Of a DNA stretch of 64,000 nucleotides, positions 61,910-64,000 are shown piece by piece. Under the pieces are notes generated by a model. It had not been told where the DNA came from. It made no database searches and was given only the letters and a program-made list of their open reading frames with translations. The stretch is taken from assembly GCF_900302445.1 (NCBI RefSeq), contig NZ_ONZF01000005.1:62001-126000 (forward strand), read 5' to 3'. The DNA is from Palleronia abyssalis (GTDB lineage: Bacteria; Pseudomonadota; Alphaproteobacteria; Rhodobacterales; Rhodobacteraceae). A program made the position numbers and the translations under genes. Each line of letters starts with the position of its first letter. Positions within the stretch are counted from its first letter, which is position 1.

Positions 61910-62880
61910 AGGACCTGCCAAAAGTCGAACTTCACCTGCACCTCGAAGGCGCAGCACCCCCGTCCTTCGTGCGCGGCCTCGCCGCCGAGAAAGGCCACGA
62001 CCTGTCGGGCATCTTCGCCGAGGACGGAAGCTATCGCTATAATGGATTTCTCGAGTTCCTGAAGGTCTACGAAGCCGCGACCGAGGTCCTGCAAACGCCC
62101 GAGGATTTCGGCCGTCTGACGAAAGAGGTCCTGCATCGCTCGGCCGAGCATGGGGTGATCTATACCGAGGCATTCCTGTCCCCCGATTTCTGCGGGGGTC
62201 GCGATGTCGGCGCATGGCGCGAGTATCTGGCCGCCATCCAAGAGGCCGCGCAGGACGCCAAACGCGATGCGGGGATCGAGATGCGGGGCATCATAACCTG
62301 CATCCGCCATTTCGGCCCCGACAAGGCGAAGGAGACGGCACGCTGTGCGGCCGAGACCGCGGGCGATTTTGTCACCGGCTTCGGCATGGGCGGGGATGAA
62401 GGAAAAGGGCGGCAGGGCGATTTCGCCTACGCCTTCGACATGGCGCGCGAGTCCGGGCTGCGCCTGACGACGCATGCGGGCGAATGGGGCGGTCCGCAGT
62501 CCATCCGCGATGCGCTGGACGATCTGCGCGTCGAACGGATCGGCCACGGCGTGCGCGCGATCGAGGATCCCGCGCTGGTCGACCGCCTCGCCGAGGACGG
62601 CATCGTGCTGGAGGTCTGCCCGGGGTCCAACGTCTCGCTGGGGATCTACCAGTGGAAGTCGCATCCCATCGCCAAGCTGCGCGACAAGGGCGTTCCGGTC
62701 ACGATCTCGACCGACGATCCGCCGTTCTTTCACACCACGATGACCGGCGAGTACGAGCATCTGTCCCATGTTCACGACTGGGACGAAGGCGTATTTCGAG
62801 ACATCGCCCGGGTTGCCGCCCGCGCCGCGTTCTGCGACGAGGCCACGCGAACCGCGCTTCTGGAAAGGATCGACGCATGA
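61906..62880 (+). CDS. add: Adenosine deaminase
   Basis: Add hydrolyses adenosine to inosine. The 324-residue enzyme has the zinc motif ELHLHLEGA at residues 7-15, [18 protein letters not shown] and the late STDDPPFF with the catalytic Asp pair. The start is GTG at 61906 after AAGGAGC; an open frame continues upstream within deoB but is antagonised by that gene. Coupled to upp. Confidence 0.95.
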   Translation: MKDLPKVELHLHLEGAAPPSFVRGLAAEKGHDLSGIFAEDGSYRYNGFLEFLKVYEAATEVLQTPEDFGRLTKEVLHRSAEHGVIYTEAFLSPDFCGGRDVGAWREYLAAIQEAAQDAKRDAGIEMRGIITCIRHFGPDKAKETARCAAETAGDFVTGFGMGGDEGKGRQGDFAYAFDMARESGLRLTTHAGEWGGPQSIRDALDDLRVERIGHGVRAIEDPALVDRLAEDGIVLEVCPGSNVSLGIYQWKSHPIAKLRDKGVPVTISTDDPPFFHTTMTGEYEHLSHVHDWDEGVFRDIARVAARAAFCDEATRTALLERIDA

Positions 62881-63509
62881 GCCAGCATCTGACCGTCGTT
62901 CAGCACCCCCTGATCCAGCACAAGCTGACGATCATGCGGTGCAGCGACACCTCGACCGCGGTGTTCCGCCAGCTTCTGCGCGAGATCAGCCAGCTTCTGG
63001 CCTACGAGATGACGCGCGACCTGCCCATGACCTCGACCGTGATCGATACACCGGTGGCCGAGATGGAGGCGCCGACGCTTGCGGGCCGAAAGCTTGCGCT
63101 GATCTCGATCCTGCGGGCGGGCAACGGGCTTCTGGACGGGATGCTCGATCTGATCCCCTCGGCCCGGGTCGGGTTCGTCGGGCTGTACCGGGATGAAGAG
63201 ACGCTGAAGCCCGTGCAGTATTATTTCAAGGTTCCCGCAGCGCTGGACAAGCGGGTGGTGATCGCCGTTGATCCGATGCTGGCCACTGGCAACTCATCGG
63301 CCGCAGCCGTCGACCTGCTGAAAGAGGCCGGGGCCAAGGATATACGGTTCCTGTGCCTTCTGGCCGCGCCGGAAGGCGTCGCCCGGATGAAGGAGGCGCA
63401 CCCTGATGTGCCCGTCGTCACAGCCGCGCTGGACGAGCGTCTGAACGAACTAGGGTATATCGTGCCGGGATTGGGCGATGCGGGCGACCGGATGTTCGGG
63501 ACGAAGTAA
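62877..63509 (+). CDS. upp: Uracil phosphoribosyltransferase
   Basis: Upp makes UMP from uracil and PRPP. The 210-residue protein has [15 protein letters not shown] and the PRPP-binding loop [20 protein letters not shown], and ends [13 protein letters not shown], the typical C-terminus. The ATG overlaps the add stop. It completes the cdd-deoA-deoB-add-upp salvage route from nucleosides to UMP and pentose phosphates. Confidence 0.96.
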   Translation: MSQHLTVVQHPLIQHKLTIMRCSDTSTAVFRQLLREISQLLAYEMTRDLPMTSTVIDTPVAEMEAPTLAGRKLALISILRAGNGLLDGMLDLIPSARVGFVGLYRDEETLKPVQYYFKVPAALDKRVVIAVDPMLATGNSSAAAVDLLKEAGAKDIRFLCLLAAPEGVARMKEAHPDVPVVTAALDERLNELGYIVPGLGDAGDRMFGTK

Positions 63510-63575
63510 GCCGGCCCTTGCCGACACCCCCGGACTGCGCCACTTTGTTGCCACAATCACGTCTGGGAGGACATG

Positions 63576-64000
63576 ATGCTGAAACCTGCCGCGCTGGGTC
63601 TGGCCCTGCTTCTTTCGTCTTTCACGCCAGCCACGGCGCAAGTCGCCCGTGTCGATCTGGCGGATGCACCGCCGCCCGCGGAATTCCCGCCGAACTCGTT
63701 TTCGGGCCGCCAGTATGTCGATAGCCGCGGATGCGTCTATGTGCGGGGCGGTGAGGGGGCGACCTCGATCTGGGTGCCGCGTGTCACATCCGGCCGCAAG
63801 GTTTTGTGCGGGTTCAAGCCCACCCTGACCGCGACGGCCAACACACAAGCTCCGGTCGTGCCGGACAGGGCACCGGCCGTGCGGACAGCGGGCTTGGCGC
63901 CCGCGCAAACTCGCCCCGCCGCGCCGGTTGCGGTTGCCCCGACCGCCGCGGCCCCGCGAACAGCGCCACAGGCCGGACGGTATGTGCCGCCGCGGGTGAC
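63576..64000 (+). CDS. Secreted Pro/Ala-rich protein (partial, 3' end outside the window)
   Basis: An open frame starting MLKPAALGLALLLSSFTPAT, a signal peptide ending ATA-Q. The mature part has a small domain with two cysteines (SRGCVYVRGGEGATSIW, GRKVLCGFKP), then a Pro/Ala/Val-rich linker (APVVPDRAPAVRTAGLAPAQ). GGAGG sits five bases before the ATG at 63576; another ATG three bases earlier is too close. Such a layout is common for cell-envelope proteins with a C-terminal SPOR or similar domain, which cannot be checked because the gene leaves the window. Confidence 0.75.
   Translation, partial: MLKPAALGLALLLSSFTPATAQVARVDLADAPPPAEFPPNSFSGRQYVDSRGCVYVRGGEGATSIWVPRVTSGRKVLCGFKPTLTATANTQAPVVPDRAPAVRTAGLAPAQTRPAAPVAVAPTAAAPRTAPQAGRYVPPRV

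Overview
The window (high GC, about 65 percent by eye) comes from an alphaproteobacterium of the family Rhodobacteraceae, most likely an aerobic anoxygenic phototroph of the Roseobacter group. The evidence is one arm of a photosynthesis gene cluster in the classical Rhodobacter order, the aerobic cyclase AcsF, and family-typical neighbourhoods such as acpS-lepB-rnc-era-recO. Species cannot be fixed from the sequence.

Layout. (1) 1-13.8 kb, minus strand: the superoperon bchF-bchN-bchB-bchH-bchL-bchM-lhaA-puhA-puhB-puhC-orf-acsF-puhE (puhE runs off the left edge). It supplies bacteriochlorophyll synthesis (Mg-chelatase H, methyltransferase, cyclase, dark protochlorophyllide reductase, vinyl hydratase) and reaction-centre/LH1 assembly. 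Many genes overlap by ATGA or TGATG. Two exact TGT-N12-ACA PpsR boxes lie in the divergent region between bchF and the regulators ppaA/aerR and ppsR/crtJ (14-16.2 kb, plus). (2) 16.2-26.2 kb: a cupin, an HNH protein, an EamA transporter, an RND efflux pair, moaB, a YghU-type GST, an unusual uracil-DNA glycosylase and an NDUFA9-like NAD(P)-binding protein. (3) 26.3-33.8 kb: tRNA-Leu(CAG), a tyrosine-recombinase remnant lacking its catalytic domain, then a LysR regulator divergent from dabB-dabA (energy-coupled inorganic-carbon uptake), a VIT-family transporter and about 1 kb of apparently non-coding or decayed DNA. This looks like an eroded island at a tRNA. (4) 33.8-43.3 kb: GST, mtgA, a methyltransferase, gltB, a GFA-family protein and gltD. 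(5) 43.3-49.6 kb: uppP, a D-amino-acid transaminase, a thioredoxin-like protein, argH, small membrane or periplasmic proteins and a hydrolase. (6) 49.1-55.9 kb: acpS, a deaminase, lepB, rnc, an EamA transporter, era, a DUF1491 protein, a zinc alcohol dehydrogenase and recO. (7) 56-58.9 kb, minus: malic enzyme maeB behind two tandem DUF3072 genes. (8) 59-63.5 kb, plus: a tightly overlapping nucleoside-salvage operon cdd-deoA-deoB-add-upp. The window ends inside a secreted Pro/Ala-rich protein.

Points that stand out: the Shine-Dalgarno of maeB lies inside a near-perfect 17-bp hairpin; a dispersed repeat of about 115 bp is translated in frame as an N-terminal extension of BchM and recurs beside gltD; a second GC-rich palindromic repeat sits in the bchN-bchB gap and beside gltD; and a DAB carbon-uptake operon sits in a phototroph next to an integrase remnant. 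No CRISPR array, rRNA operon or intact insertion sequence was seen.
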